DNA of 64,000 nucleotides from Pseudoduganella guangdongensis (GTDB lineage: Bacteria > Pseudomonadota > Gammaproteobacteria > Burkholderiales > Burkholderiaceae_D): NCBI RefSeq assembly GCF_009857475.1, contig NZ_WWCJ01000028.1, forward strand, positions 1-64,000. Direction: 5' to 3'. The notes beneath the pieces are model-generated. The model did not search any database, was not told the DNA's origin, and saw only the letters and a program-made list of their open reading frames with translations. The first letter of the stretch is position 1. Each line of letters opens with the position of its first letter. The position numbers and the translations under genes are program-made. Below, one piece after another: positions 7,487 to 16,484 of this stretch.

Positions 7487-9538
7487 ATGCAAGCAACCAA
7501 TCGCATTACGCCTCTCAAGCTGGCTCTTACCCTGGCCTTCTGTGGCGCTACCCTGGGCCTGGCTCCGGCGATTGCCCAACAGGCAGCGCCGACCCAAGCG
7601 ACGCCAGCGCCAAGCGCGGTGCCGCTGCCAGGCGATGACTTCTTCGGCTACGTCAACGCTAACTGGCTGGCCAAGACCGAGATCCCGGCCGACAAGGGCA
7701 GTTGGGGCGCCGGTTCGGCCCTGGGCGATGAAACCAATGGCCGCATCGTCAAGCTGATCGAGGAAACGGCGGCTAAGAATCCGACTGGCGACGCGCGCCG
7801 CGTTACGGATTTTTATCGCGCCTTTATGAACGAGGCGGCGATCGAAGCGGCCGGCACGGCCTCGCTGGTGCCGGAGTTGAAAAAGATCGATGCCATCAAG
7901 GATAAGGCCGGCCTGGTGCAGGCATTGGGGGCGAGCGTGCGTGCTGACGTGGATCCGCTCAACGCGACCAATTTCTATACCGAGAACCTCTTCGGCATCT
8001 GGATCGCGCAGGGCCTGACCGATCCGCACAACTATGTGCCGTATGTGCTGCAGGGCGGCCTGGGCATGCCGGACCGTGCCTTCTACCTGGAGGACAGCCA
8101 GCGCATGGGCCAGTTGCGCACCGCCTATCAGGCCCATATCGCCGCCATGCTGAAGCTGGCCGGCTACAGCGAGCCGGAAACCCGCGCCGCCCGCGTCTAT
8201 GAGCTGGAGAAAAAGATCGCCCAGTCGCACGCGACCCGCGAGGACTCGGCCGATATCCAGAAGGCCAACAACCTGTGGACCTTGAGGGACTTCAGCGCCA
8301 AGGCGCCGGGCATGGACTGGAAGGCTTTCTTCCGCGCGGCCGGCCTGGGCAAACAGGGCAAGTTCATGGTCTACCACCCCACCGCGATCACCGGCGCTGC
8401 GACGCTGGTGAATGAAATGCCGCTGCAGGCGTGGAAAGACTTCATGGCCTTCCATACGGTGAACCACTTCGGCAGTGCGCTGCCGAAAGCGTTTGTCGAC
8501 CAGCGCTTCGAGTTCTACGGCCGCACGCTGAACGGTACGCCACAATTGTCGCCACGCTGGAAGCGCGGCCTGGGCGCGGTGAACAGCGCCTTGCCGGATG
8601 CGGCGGGCAAAATGTATGTCGAGCGCTACTTCCCGGCGGAAGCCAAAGCGCGCCTGCAAACCATGGTGACCAACATCGTGGCCGCCTTCCACAAGCGCGT
8701 CGACAAGCTGGATTGGATGGCGCCTTCCACCAAGAAGGAGGCGCAGGAGAAGCTGCGCACCTTGTACGTTGGCGTGGGCTATCCGGACAAGTGGACTTCT
8801 TACGAGGGCCTGGAAATCAAACCGGACGACGCCATGGGCAACCTGCTGCGCGCGGAGAAGTTCCACTACCGCCAGGAGCTGTCGAAGCTGGGCAAGAAGG
8901 TGGATGCGACCGAATGGTGCATGCCGCCGCATATCGTGAATGCGGTCAACATGCCGATGCAGAATGCGCTGAATTTCCCGGCCGCGATCCTGCAGCCGCC
9001 GTTCTTCGACATGAACGCATCCGATGCGCATAACTACGGCGCCATCGGTTCCGTCATCGGCCACGAAATTAGCCATAGCTTCGACGATATGGGGGCCCAG
9101 TTCGATTCCCAAGGCCGCCTGCGCGACTGGTGGACCAAGGAGGACGGTGAGCACTTCAAGAAGGGCGCTGCGGCGCTGGTGGCGCAGTACGACGCTTACC
9201 AGGCTTTCCCCGACCTGAAGCTGAACGGCACCCTGACCCTGAGCGAGAACCTGGCCGACCTGGCGGGTCTGGCAGCGGCACTGGATGCGTTCAACGCGGC
9301 CTCCGGCGGCAAGGCAACTCCGGAGCAGGAGCGCGCCTTCTTCGCCGGCTTTGCGTCCAGCTGGGCCAACAAGGCGCGCGATGCGGCGCTGCGCAACCAG
9401 ATCGCGACCGACGGCCACTCGCCGGCCAAGTGGCGCACCTACACCGTGCGCAACCTGGACGACTGGTACAAGGCCTACGACGTGAAGCCGGGCCAAAAGC
9501 TGTACCTGGCGCCGGAACAGCGCGTACGCGTCTGGTAA
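7487..9538 (+). CDS. M13 family zinc metallopeptidase (PepO/neprilysin type)
   Basis: A 683-aa protein with an N-terminal signal sequence ('LALTLAFCGATLGLAPAIA'), so it is exported to the periplasm or envelope. The zinc-binding HExxH motif reads HEISH at about residues 526-530. A downstream 'ENLADLAG' (about 586) supplies the third ligand region. The C-terminus ends with the conserved 'PEQRVRVW', as usual in M13 enzymes (final W). M13 endopeptidases cut oligopeptides. Length matches the family. Confidence 0.92.
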   Translation: MQATNRITPLKLALTLAFCGATLGLAPAIAQQAAPTQATPAPSAVPLPGDDFFGYVNANWLAKTEIPADKGSWGAGSALGDETNGRIVKLIEETAAKNPTGDARRVTDFYRAFMNEAAIEAAGTASLVPELKKIDAIKDKAGLVQALGASVRADVDPLNATNFYTENLFGIWIAQGLTDPHNYVPYVLQGGLGMPDRAFYLEDSQRMGQLRTAYQAHIAAMLKLAGYSEPETRAARVYELEKKIAQSHATREDSADIQKANNLWTLRDFSAKAPGMDWKAFFRAAGLGKQGKFMVYHPTAITGAATLVNEMPLQAWKDFMAFHTVNHFGSALPKAFVDQRFEFYGRTLNGTPQLSPRWKRGLGAVNSALPDAAGKMYVERYFPAEAKARLQTMVTNIVAAFHKRVDKLDWMAPSTKKEAQEKLRTLYVGVGYPDKWTSYEGLEIKPDDAMGNLLRAEKFHYRQELSKLGKKVDATEWCMPPHIVNAVNMPMQNALNFPAAILQPPFFDMNASDAHNYGAIGSVIGHEISHSFDDMGAQFDSQGRLRDWWTKEDGEHFKKGAAALVAQYDAYQAFPDLKLNGTLTLSENLADLAGLAAALDAFNAASGGKATPEQERAFFAGFASSWANKARDAALRNQIATDGHSPAKWRTYTVRNLDDWYKAYDVKPGQKLYLAPEQRVRVW

Positions 9539-9547
9539 AGTAAGGCA

Positions 9548-10162
9548 ATGAACGATATCGAGCAGATCACCCGCCGCACGCTGGAACACTACGAACGCAA
9601 CGCGCAAGCCTTCCTGGAAGGCACGCGCGACCATGATGTGAGCCAGAATGTGGCGGCGCTGCTTGATGCCATTGAAGGAACGGCTCCGTTCCGTATCCTC
9701 GACCTTGGTTGCGGCCCCGGCCGCGACCTGCGCACATTCAAGTCCCTCGGGCATGAGCCGGTCGGTGTCGACGGCTCGGCCCGCTTTGTGGAGATGGCGC
9801 AGCGCTGGAGTGGCTGCCCCGTGTGGCAGCAGGACTTCGTGGCGCTCGACTTGCCGCCGGCCACGTTTGATGGCGTGTTCGCCAACGCTTCCCTGTTCCA
9901 CGTTCCCAGCGCGGCCTTGCCGGATGTGCTGGCGCGTCTGCATGCGACGCTGAAGCCGGGAGGTGTGCTGTTCAGCTCCAACCCGCGCGGACAGAACGAA
10001 GAGGGCTGGAACGGTGCGCGCTATGGTTGCTACTACGATTTTGAAACGTGGTCGGAAGTGGTGACGGCTGCCGGTTTCGCGCCGGTCACGCATTATTATC
10101 GCCCGCCCGGTTTGCCGCGCGACCAGCAGCCTTGGCTGGCTTCTGTCTGGCGGAAATGTTAA
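9548..10162 (+). CDS. Class I SAM-dependent methyltransferase
   Basis: A 204-aa protein with the SAM-binding motif I 'ILDLGCGPG', a motif II acidic region 'GVDGSARFVEMAQRW', and 'LPPATFDGVFANASLFHVP' preceding 'LKPGGVLFSSNPRG'. The substrate cannot be read from the sequence. It begins nine bases after the M13 peptidase stop, so it is probably co-transcribed with it. Confidence 0.85.
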   Translation: MNDIEQITRRTLEHYERNAQAFLEGTRDHDVSQNVAALLDAIEGTAPFRILDLGCGPGRDLRTFKSLGHEPVGVDGSARFVEMAQRWSGCPVWQQDFVALDLPPATFDGVFANASLFHVPSAALPDVLARLHATLKPGGVLFSSNPRGQNEEGWNGARYGCYYDFETWSEVVTAAGFAPVTHYYRPPGLPRDQQPWLASVWRKC

Positions 10163-10231
10163 CGAACGTACAGTTCGGGGAGCCGGCAGTCCGTATGATT
10201 TGCTCGTCGCAATCTTTTTAAGGAGCGAATC

Positions 10232-10438
10232 ATGAACAAGGACCAAGTGAAGGGCAAGGCCAAGGAAATCGGCGGTAAGATCCAGGAAGAAGCAGGCGAA
10301 CTGGTTGGCAGTTCGAAGCAGCAGGTGAAGGGTGTCGCCAAGCAGGTGGAAGGCAAGCTGCAGAAACAGCGCGGCGACCTGCGTGAAGCCATCGACGACA
10401 CCACCGACGAACTGATCGATCGCGGTAACCGCCAGTAA
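10232..10438 (+). CDS. CsbD family stress protein
   Basis: The 68-aa hydrophilic helical protein carries the CsbD pattern 'MNKDQVKGKAKEIGGKIQEE' with the repeated 'KQVKGVAKQVEGK'. CsbD-type proteins accumulate in general stress. Their molecular role is not settled. An AAGGAG site lies eight bases before the ATG. A small palindrome (TGATCCC/GGGATCA, 10448-10465) just after the stop may act as a weak terminator, though it lacks a T-run. Confidence 0.9.
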   Translation: MNKDQVKGKAKEIGGKIQEEAGELVGSSKQQVKGVAKQVEGKLQKQRGDLREAIDDTTDELIDRGNRQ

Positions 10439-10491
10439 AGTAGTCCTTTGATCCCTTTTGGGATCAGATTCGGCGGCTTGGATGATACCAT

Positions 10492-11640
10492 GTGGCAACT
10501 TCATCCCAAGCCGCCCAAATGCACACTCATGCCAACGCACAATCGCTGACATCCACGCCTTACCGGGGCCTCGTTAATCCTTGGGCAGACGTGCTGCTGC
10601 TTGGCGCAGGTTCATTGCTGGCGCTGCTGCTGCTCAACCTGTTCGACCTCGGTGCGGAAGGTGTTGCCCAGCTTGCCGTGCTAATGATGGTTCTAGCGAA
10701 CTTCGTCAACCATCCTCACTTCGCATTTTCCTATCAGCTATTTTATGGTTCATGGCACCAGGTGAAGTCCGGCGCCTTGCCCTCCGATTTACGGCAGCGC
10801 TGGTGGCTGGCTGGTGTGTGGGTGCCGCTACTCCTTGCGTTGGTGCTGTTCGCCACGGCATTGCTTTGGCTTCAGGGCAAACCCCTGGCCTTGGGTGTCG
10901 TCTTAAGCCTTATGGGCTTGCTGGTCGGCTGGCACTATGTGAAGCAGGGCTTTGGCATGGCGATGATGGATGCCGCCCTGAAAAAGCGGTATTGGCCAGC
11001 TGCGGTGCGCAAGGCCCTGCTGTTCAATGCCTATGCCTGCTGGGCTGGCGCCTGGACCGTGGTCAATAGCATTGGCAGCCCGCAGCGATTGTGGGCTGCA
11101 GTCGGGATTCCTGTGTCCGTCCCTGGTCCCGTGGTCGTGCTGGCTTGTCTGGTGGCCGCTGCGAGTTCCACTTGGGCTGGGCTGCTGGTCTTCCGCGCCA
11201 TCCGGCAGTGGAACGCCGAGGGGCTCAGCTGGAAGGAGTGGCCGCTTGCCGGGCTGTTGGCTTACGGCATCACGCTGTATGTCTGGATCGGGTTGATTTC
11301 TTTTAGCACGGCATTCCTGCTGGTGGTTCCTTTCTTTCATTCCTTGCAATACCTGACCGTGATCGGTCGATACAAGGTGAACGAAACCAAGAGCAAGCGC
11401 TTGACGCCACGCCATCTGCTGCAATTCGTCGCGACAGGGGTGATTTTGGGCGCCATCGGTTTTTGGCTGCTGCCGGGAGCGGTGGATTTCGCCCGCACCG
11501 GTGAGCTGCCACACTTCGGCGCCCCAGCGCTGGCGATCGCCTGCTTCTGGATTTTCATCAACGTCCACCACTATTTCATCGACAACGTGCTTTGGCGACA
11601 GGGTAACCCGAATGTGAAGAAGCATCTGTTCGACGCTTGA
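10492..11640 (+). CDS. Multi-pass membrane protein with conserved-looking histidines, unknown function
   Basis: About 382 aa from a GTG at 10492. An ATG at 10519 is an equal candidate. Roughly nine hydrophobic segments are visible. Histidine-containing motifs sit at membrane edges: 'NFVNHPHFAFSYQ', 'GWHYVKQGFG', 'PFFHSLQYL' and the terminal 'NVHHYFIDNVLWRQGNPNVKKHLF'. The arrangement suggests a metal-binding membrane enzyme, but I do not recognise a characterised family. The gene stands alone, convergent with the GST gene. Confidence 0.75.
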   Translation: MATSSQAAQMHTHANAQSLTSTPYRGLVNPWADVLLLGAGSLLALLLLNLFDLGAEGVAQLAVLMMVLANFVNHPHFAFSYQLFYGSWHQVKSGALPSDLRQRWWLAGVWVPLLLALVLFATALLWLQGKPLALGVVLSLMGLLVGWHYVKQGFGMAMMDAALKKRYWPAAVRKALLFNAYACWAGAWTVVNSIGSPQRLWAAVGIPVSVPGPVVVLACLVAAASSTWAGLLVFRAIRQWNAEGLSWKEWPLAGLLAYGITLYVWIGLISFSTAFLLVVPFFHSLQYLTVIGRYKVNETKSKRLTPRHLLQFVATGVILGAIGFWLLPGAVDFARTGELPHFGAPALAIACFWIFINVHHYFIDNVLWRQGNPNVKKHLFDA

Positions 11641-11641
11641 A

Positions 11642-12304
11642 TCACTCCTCGCCGGCCGGCACGCCGAGCGGGAACATGTGGCGGTATGGCTTGGCTTCGG
11701 CCCAGCAGCGCGCAAAGGAAGGACGGGCGCGCAGACGGGCCAGGTAGGCCATCACGTGCGCGTGCTGCGCCGGAATCGGGTGCGACCAGTGCGCGTATAG
11801 CAGGAACGGCGCGGCCGCGCAGTCGGCCATGCTGAACTCTGCGCCGGCGGCCCAGGTGCGGTGCGCCATCACGCCATCCAGCCAGGCATAGGCGGTCTCC
11901 AGCTTTTGGCGCGATTCGGCGACGCCGAACGGGTCGCGTTGGTCGGCGGGGCGCAGCACGTCGGCCACCAGTTTTTGCTGTGGCGTGGCGATGTGGTTGT
12001 CGAAGAAGCGGTCCATCATGCGTACTTCCAGCGCGGCCTTGGGGTCGGCAGGCAGCAGCTGCACCTGGCCGGGGTAGTGCAGCGCCAGGTATTCGATAAC
12101 GATGCTGGCTTCCACCACCATGCGTTCGCCATCGAGCAGGATGGGGAACTTCCTGATCGGCCATATCTCGGCGAACTGTGCAAAATTATCGGCATGGTCG
12201 GGCGACAGCATGCGGTACTCGAACGGCGTGCCGTTCTCATACAGCGCAATCAGCGCCTTCATGGAGTAGGACGATAGCGGGTGGTAGAACAGCTGCAGGG
12301 ACAT
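11642..12304 (-). CDS. Glutathione S-transferase family protein
   Basis: About 220 aa from the ATG at 12304, chosen because the thioredoxin-like domain starts immediately ('MSLQLFYHPLSSYSMKALIAL'). The N-terminal domain has the cis-proline region 'RKFPILLDGERMVVEASIVIEYL'. The helical C-terminal domain contains 'WLDGVMAHRTWAAGAEFSMADCAAAPFL', the usual GST folding motif. GSTs conjugate glutathione to electrophiles or reduce substrates. The specific substrate is unknown. Confidence 0.88.
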   Translation of the reverse strand: MSLQLFYHPLSSYSMKALIALYENGTPFEYRMLSPDHADNFAQFAEIWPIRKFPILLDGERMVVEASIVIEYLALHYPGQVQLLPADPKAALEVRMMDRFFDNHIATPQQKLVADVLRPADQRDPFGVAESRQKLETAYAWLDGVMAHRTWAAGAEFSMADCAAAPFLLYAHWSHPIPAQHAHVMAYLARLRARPSFARCWAEAKPYRHMFPLGVPAGEE

Positions 12305-12363
12305 GGCGCCTCCTCGGGTTGAGGCGTATCGTACCATTGCCATTTCTGGCAAAAATAACGTCT

Positions 12364-12504
12364 ATGCGTAAATTTCTTGGTTTTCTTCTTGTTGGTGCGG
12401 GAGTTCTTGCTTCGGTAATTCCATCGCCCGGCATTTTTGCAGGGAAGCGAGGCGATTCAGTTGCGCATGGGATTGCCAGCAGAGAAGGTGCGGTCCTTGC
12501 GTGA
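12364..12504 (+). CDS. Possible 46-aa hydrophobic peptide
   Basis: The gap 12305-12722 holds no clear gene. The only candidate is a 46-codon frame starting 'MRKFLGFLLVGAGVLASVIP', which looks like a signal peptide or small membrane peptide. No good ribosome-binding site is seen and the tail looks random. It could be a gene remnant. Confidence 0.2.
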   Translation: MRKFLGFLLVGAGVLASVIPSPGIFAGKRGDSVAHGIASREGAVLA

Positions 12505-12668
12505 TGGTGCGATGCGAACTACATTGGTGCACTACACGGGACGGTGTCCAGCCGATGAACAGGATGAACTTATGCCACGGCGCACGAGACCCTACCGTGC
12601 GGGCGCGCTGGCTGCGGAAGATGAGTATGAGGTTTTCGTGCTGAAAACCACGCGCTCAGAGGATAAAG

Positions 12669-12699
12669 AAAAAGCCCGCCGGCTTGCGCGGGCGGGCTT
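12669..12699 (-). terminator. Intrinsic terminator of the S9 peptidase gene
   Basis: A 9-bp stem (12672-12680 with 12691-12699) is followed on the minus strand by a T-run. It lies 24 bases past the stop codon at 12723. Confidence 0.8.
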
Positions 12700-12722
12700 G
12701 GGGGCAGGGCGCTGGGCCGTGC

Positions 12723-14939
12723 TTAGTTCGATTCCGGCTTCAGGTTCTTGCGGAAGAAGGCGTCGATGTAGGTTTGCACGTGGCGCTTGGCGGTGCGCGA
12801 GGAGACGCCGTGCTTGGCGCCCGGGTAGGTCATCAGCTCGAACTGCACGTTGCGGTTCACCAGCGCGTCGATCATCTTGGTGGTGTTGGTGAACAGCACG
12901 TTGTCGTCCGCCATGCCGTGGATCAGCAGCAGCTTCGATTTCAGGCCGTCCACGTGGTAGAACACGTTGGACTGCTTGTAGCCTTCCACGTTGGCTTTCG
13001 GATGGTCCATGAACTGCTCGGTGTAGTGGGTGTCGTACAGGCCCCAGTCGGTTACCGGTGCGCCGGACACGCCGGCGGCGATCTTGTCGGAGGCTTGCGA
13101 CAGCAGGCGCAGGGTCATGAAGCCGCCGTAGCTCCAGCCGTACACGCCGATACGCTTGGCGTCCACATACGGTTGCTGGCCCAGCCACTCAACGCCGGTC
13201 AGCTGGTCCTCCACTTCCACCTTGCCCAGGTTGCGGTAGATGGCGTCGGTGAAGGCGCGCTCGCGGCGCGAGGAGCCGCGGTTATCCAGGCGGAAGACAA
13301 CGTAGCCTTGCTGCGCCATATACTGGTCGAACTGGCCGCCGTCCCAGCGGCGCGTCACGTGCTGCGAGTGCGGGCCGCCGTAGGTGGACAGGTAGACCGG
13401 GTACTTCTTGTTGGCGTCGAACTTGTACGGCTTGATGATGGAGTAGTACAGGGTCTGGCCGTCCTTCGCCTTCATGTTGCCGAATTCAACCGGCAGCAGG
13501 TCTGGCTTGTACGCGAAGTAGGGGTGCGATTCGTTGACTTCGTTCTTCTCCAGCCAGCTCACCAGCGTGCCGTCCGGGCGGCGGATCGCCACTTGCGGCG
13601 GGGTGGCCGGGTCGGACCAGGTGTCGACGAAGATCTCGCCTTGCTTGGAGAAGGAGGCTTCGTGCCAGCCGTCGGCCTGGGTGATGCGCTTAGGCTTGTC
13701 GGCGGTGGAGCCGTCCAGCTTCAGTTCATAGACTTGCTTGTCGTAGGCCGCGTCCTTGTTGGAGGAGACGTACAGCTTGCCCGCCTTCTCGTCCACCGCC
13801 AGCAGGTTGTCAAAGCCCCATTCGCCTTTGGAGATGGCGTGTTTCAGCTTGCCATCCATGCCGTACAGGTACAGGTGGTTGCGGCCGGTGCGCTCGGACG
13901 ACCAGATGAAGCCCTTGCCGCTTTCCAGGAAGCGCAGGTCGTCATGGATGGTGGTCCAGGTGCTGGCGGTTTCGGTCAGCACCGGGCGCTGCGCCAGGGT
14001 GGCGGCGTCGACGGCGATCAGCTCCAGTTTCTTCTGGTCGCGCGACTGGCGCTGGAAAAACAGCGACTTGGCGTCTTTGCTCCAGTCGGCGCGCACCAGG
14101 TAGATGTCCTTGTTGGCGCCCAGGTCCACTTCGCGGATGTCGCCGCTGGTTGGCGAAACGATCTTCAGGCCGACGATGGCGTTCGGGTCGCCGGCGGCAG
14201 GGTAGCGCTGCTCGACCACGTCGGTGCGGTCGGCGTAGATTTCGAAGCGGCGCGCCACCGGCACCTGGGCTTCGTCATACCAGCGGAAGGCAATGGCGGA
14301 ATCGTCCGGCGCCCAGTAGTAGCCGGTGTGCTGGCCCATTTCTTCCTGCGCCACGAATTCGGCGGAGCCGTTATGCACGGTGCCCTTGCCGTCGGTGGTC
14401 AGCTGGCGCTCTTTGCCGGTCGCCAGGTCGATCACGTACAGGTTCTGGTTGCGCACGAAGGAGACGTACTTGCCCTTGGGCGAAATCTTCGGATCGATCA
14501 CGCTGCCGGAGGCGACCAGGCGCGCGCTGTCAGGCTTGGTCAGGTCGACCAGGTACAGGTTGCCGGCCAGCGGCACCAGGATCTGCTTGCCGTCCGGCGA
14601 CCAGCTGTAGGAGATGATGCCTTTCAGGGCAGCGGTGCGGGCGCGCTCGCGGATCGCCTTTTCAGCGTCCGACAGGTTTTCCACCGGAACCAGCGCTTTG
14701 GAGTCGACCAGGCGGCGCGTGGTCTTGTCCTTCATATTGTATTCCCACAGGTCGAGCTGGAACTGGTCGTCCGGGCGCGCGCGCAGGAAGGTGACGCGGG
14801 CGCCGTCCGGCGATACTTTGAGGGCGCGCACGCCCGGGCCGGACAGGGATGGATCGGCGTGCAGGCGCTCCAGGGTCAGGCGTTCGGCGGAAGCGGTGCC
14901 GGCGGCCAGCAGGGCCGCCAGGGTGAGGATAAGGCGCAT
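12723..14939 (-). CDS. S9 family peptidase (dipeptidyl peptidase IV type)
   Basis: A 738-aa exported protein with signal peptide 'MRLILTLAALLAAGTASA'. The N-terminal half is a beta-propeller of the DPP-IV type ('FTSPSGD'-like WD repeats such as 'SWSPDGKQILVPL'). The C-terminal half is the alpha/beta hydrolase domain with the nucleophile elbow 'GWSYGGFM', the acid in 'HGMADDNVLF' and the histidine in 'PGAKHGVS'. The enzyme removes N-terminal dipeptides, usually after proline. Length fits bacterial DPP-IV. Confidence 0.92.
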   Translation of the reverse strand: MRLILTLAALLAAGTASAERLTLERLHADPSLSGPGVRALKVSPDGARVTFLRARPDDQFQLDLWEYNMKDKTTRRLVDSKALVPVENLSDAEKAIRERARTAALKGIISYSWSPDGKQILVPLAGNLYLVDLTKPDSARLVASGSVIDPKISPKGKYVSFVRNQNLYVIDLATGKERQLTTDGKGTVHNGSAEFVAQEEMGQHTGYYWAPDDSAIAFRWYDEAQVPVARRFEIYADRTDVVEQRYPAAGDPNAIVGLKIVSPTSGDIREVDLGANKDIYLVRADWSKDAKSLFFQRQSRDQKKLELIAVDAATLAQRPVLTETASTWTTIHDDLRFLESGKGFIWSSERTGRNHLYLYGMDGKLKHAISKGEWGFDNLLAVDEKAGKLYVSSNKDAAYDKQVYELKLDGSTADKPKRITQADGWHEASFSKQGEIFVDTWSDPATPPQVAIRRPDGTLVSWLEKNEVNESHPYFAYKPDLLPVEFGNMKAKDGQTLYYSIIKPYKFDANKKYPVYLSTYGGPHSQHVTRRWDGGQFDQYMAQQGYVVFRLDNRGSSRRERAFTDAIYRNLGKVEVEDQLTGVEWLGQQPYVDAKRIGVYGWSYGGFMTLRLLSQASDKIAAGVSGAPVTDWGLYDTHYTEQFMDHPKANVEGYKQSNVFYHVDGLKSKLLLIHGMADDNVLFTNTTKMIDALVNRNVQFELMTYPGAKHGVSSRTAKRHVQTYIDAFFRKNLKPESN

Positions 14940-15019
14940 TGTTTGTCCCGGAATGGTTTATTTACGAATCGCAAGACAATACCAGAAGCCGCCCCCGCTG
15001 ATATTCGGAATGCGCCAGC

Positions 15020-16387
15020 TTATGCCGTTTTTCCTTCGGCTACGCGCGCGTTCGACAGGGTGCGCAGATAAGCTGTGAGCAAAAATGCAGCAATCGTCAA
15101 ACCGAGCACCAGCCCGATCCAGAAGCCGGCTGCCGCCATCCCTTGCCACAGCCCGAGCAGGCAGCCGACCGGCAGGGCGAAGACCCAGAAGGCGAACAGC
15201 TGGATCAGCATCGGCCCGCGCGTGACCTTGTAGCCGCGAATCGCGCAAGCCGCTGCCACCTGGGTGGCGTCGGACAGCTGGAACAGTGCCGCGAACAGCA
15301 GCAGGGTGACGCAGGTGGCCTGCACCGCCAGGTCGTTGGTGTAGGCGGCGGCGATCTGGTGCCGGAACAGCGCGATGAAGGCCGCCGACAACACGGCGAA
15401 CGCCAGCGACATGCCCATGCCGACCCAGGACGCGGCGCGGGCGCGGCGCGCGTCGCCTTCGCCCATGGCCTGGCCGACGCGCGTCACCATGCCAATGCCC
15501 AGGCTAAGCGGCACCATGAACACCAGCGAGGCGAAGTTCAGTGCGATCTGGTGCGCCGACTGCTCCACCACGCCAAAGCGCGCCACCAGCAAGGCCACCG
15601 CGCCAAAGGCGCTCACCTCGGCGAAGTAGGTCACGCCGATCGGCAGGCCAAGCTGCAGCATGGGGCGGATTTCCGGCCAGTGCGGCCACTCCCAATGCGT
15701 GAACGGGTAGGTGCTGCGGTAGGCAGGCGCGATGCGCATCCACAGCAGCATGGCGCCCAGCATCAGCCACATGCTGATGCCGGTGGAGACAGCGCAGCCC
15801 ACGCCGCCCATTTCCGGGAAACCGAACTTGCCGAAAATGAGCAGCCAGTTGACCAGCACGTTGAAGGCCAGCCCGAGCAGGGCGATCACCATCACCGGCT
15901 TGGTCTGGTTGATGCTGGTGCTGTAGCCGTACAGTGCGCGGTAGCAGGCAAACGGCGGCAGGCCAATGCTGATGAAATGCACGAACAGCGAGGCGCGCCG
16001 GTTCACTTCCGGCGCCAGCTGCAGGTGGTCGAACAACAGCGTGGCCAGGTTGGCCAGCAGCGCCGCCACCAGGCCCACGCCCAGGCCTTTCCACAAGCCC
16101 TGGCGCACCAGGTGCGGAATGCGCTCGGTGCTGCCGGCGCCCACTTCGTGCGCAACCAGGGTGTTCATGGCCATCATGGTGCCGACCACGGTCACCACCA
16201 CGATGGACCAGATGGCGGCGCCGGTCGATACGGCGGCCAGTTCGGCGGCGTTGGTATGGCCGGTCATGGCCACGTCCGCCACCGCCATGCCGACGGTGGC
16301 CAGTTGCCCGATCAGTACCGGCCAGGCCAATTTCCACAATGCTGTTGCTTCAAGGCGTAAATTGGCGGGCGATAGGCTGTTCGGCAT
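15020..16387 (-). CDS. MATE family efflux transporter
   Basis: A 455-aa integral membrane protein with about twelve hydrophobic segments. It has the NorM-type motifs 'WPVLIGQLATVGMAVADVAMTGH' (in the first helix) and 'PLSLGIGMVTRVGQAMGEGDARRAR'. MATE pumps export cationic drugs and organic compounds using a Na+ or H+ gradient. No regulator gene lies beside it. The substrate is not predictable. Confidence 0.92.
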   Translation of the reverse strand: MPNSLSPANLRLEATALWKLAWPVLIGQLATVGMAVADVAMTGHTNAAELAAVSTGAAIWSIVVVTVVGTMMAMNTLVAHEVGAGSTERIPHLVRQGLWKGLGVGLVAALLANLATLLFDHLQLAPEVNRRASLFVHFISIGLPPFACYRALYGYSTSINQTKPVMVIALLGLAFNVLVNWLLIFGKFGFPEMGGVGCAVSTGISMWLMLGAMLLWMRIAPAYRSTYPFTHWEWPHWPEIRPMLQLGLPIGVTYFAEVSAFGAVALLVARFGVVEQSAHQIALNFASLVFMVPLSLGIGMVTRVGQAMGEGDARRARAASWVGMGMSLAFAVLSAAFIALFRHQIAAAYTNDLAVQATCVTLLLFAALFQLSDATQVAAACAIRGYKVTRGPMLIQLFAFWVFALPVGCLLGLWQGMAAAGFWIGLVLGLTIAAFLLTAYLRTLSNARVAEGKTA

Positions 16388-16484
16388 GTGTTGTGCAGTA
16401 GGAATTTGTTACAAGGTAATGTAGTCTAACGCCCTTTGCGCCGCGTTGAAGACGCAAGGCTTGTTCGATTACGGAGATATATTG

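Noticed and set aside
10448-10465. Full intrinsic terminator after CsbD
   Set aside because: The 7-bp stem is perfect, but no T-run follows, so it is mentioned only with the gene.
7430-10552. Long minus-strand open frame of about 1040 codons
   Set aside because: It covers the M13 peptidase, methyltransferase and CsbD genes on the other strand. It has no motifs and no ribosome-binding site.
12684-15071. Long plus-strand open frame of about 795 codons
   Set aside because: It lies fully opposite the S9 peptidase gene, which has a signal peptide and catalytic motifs. The antisense frame is open only because of high G+C codon bias and has no recognisable domains.
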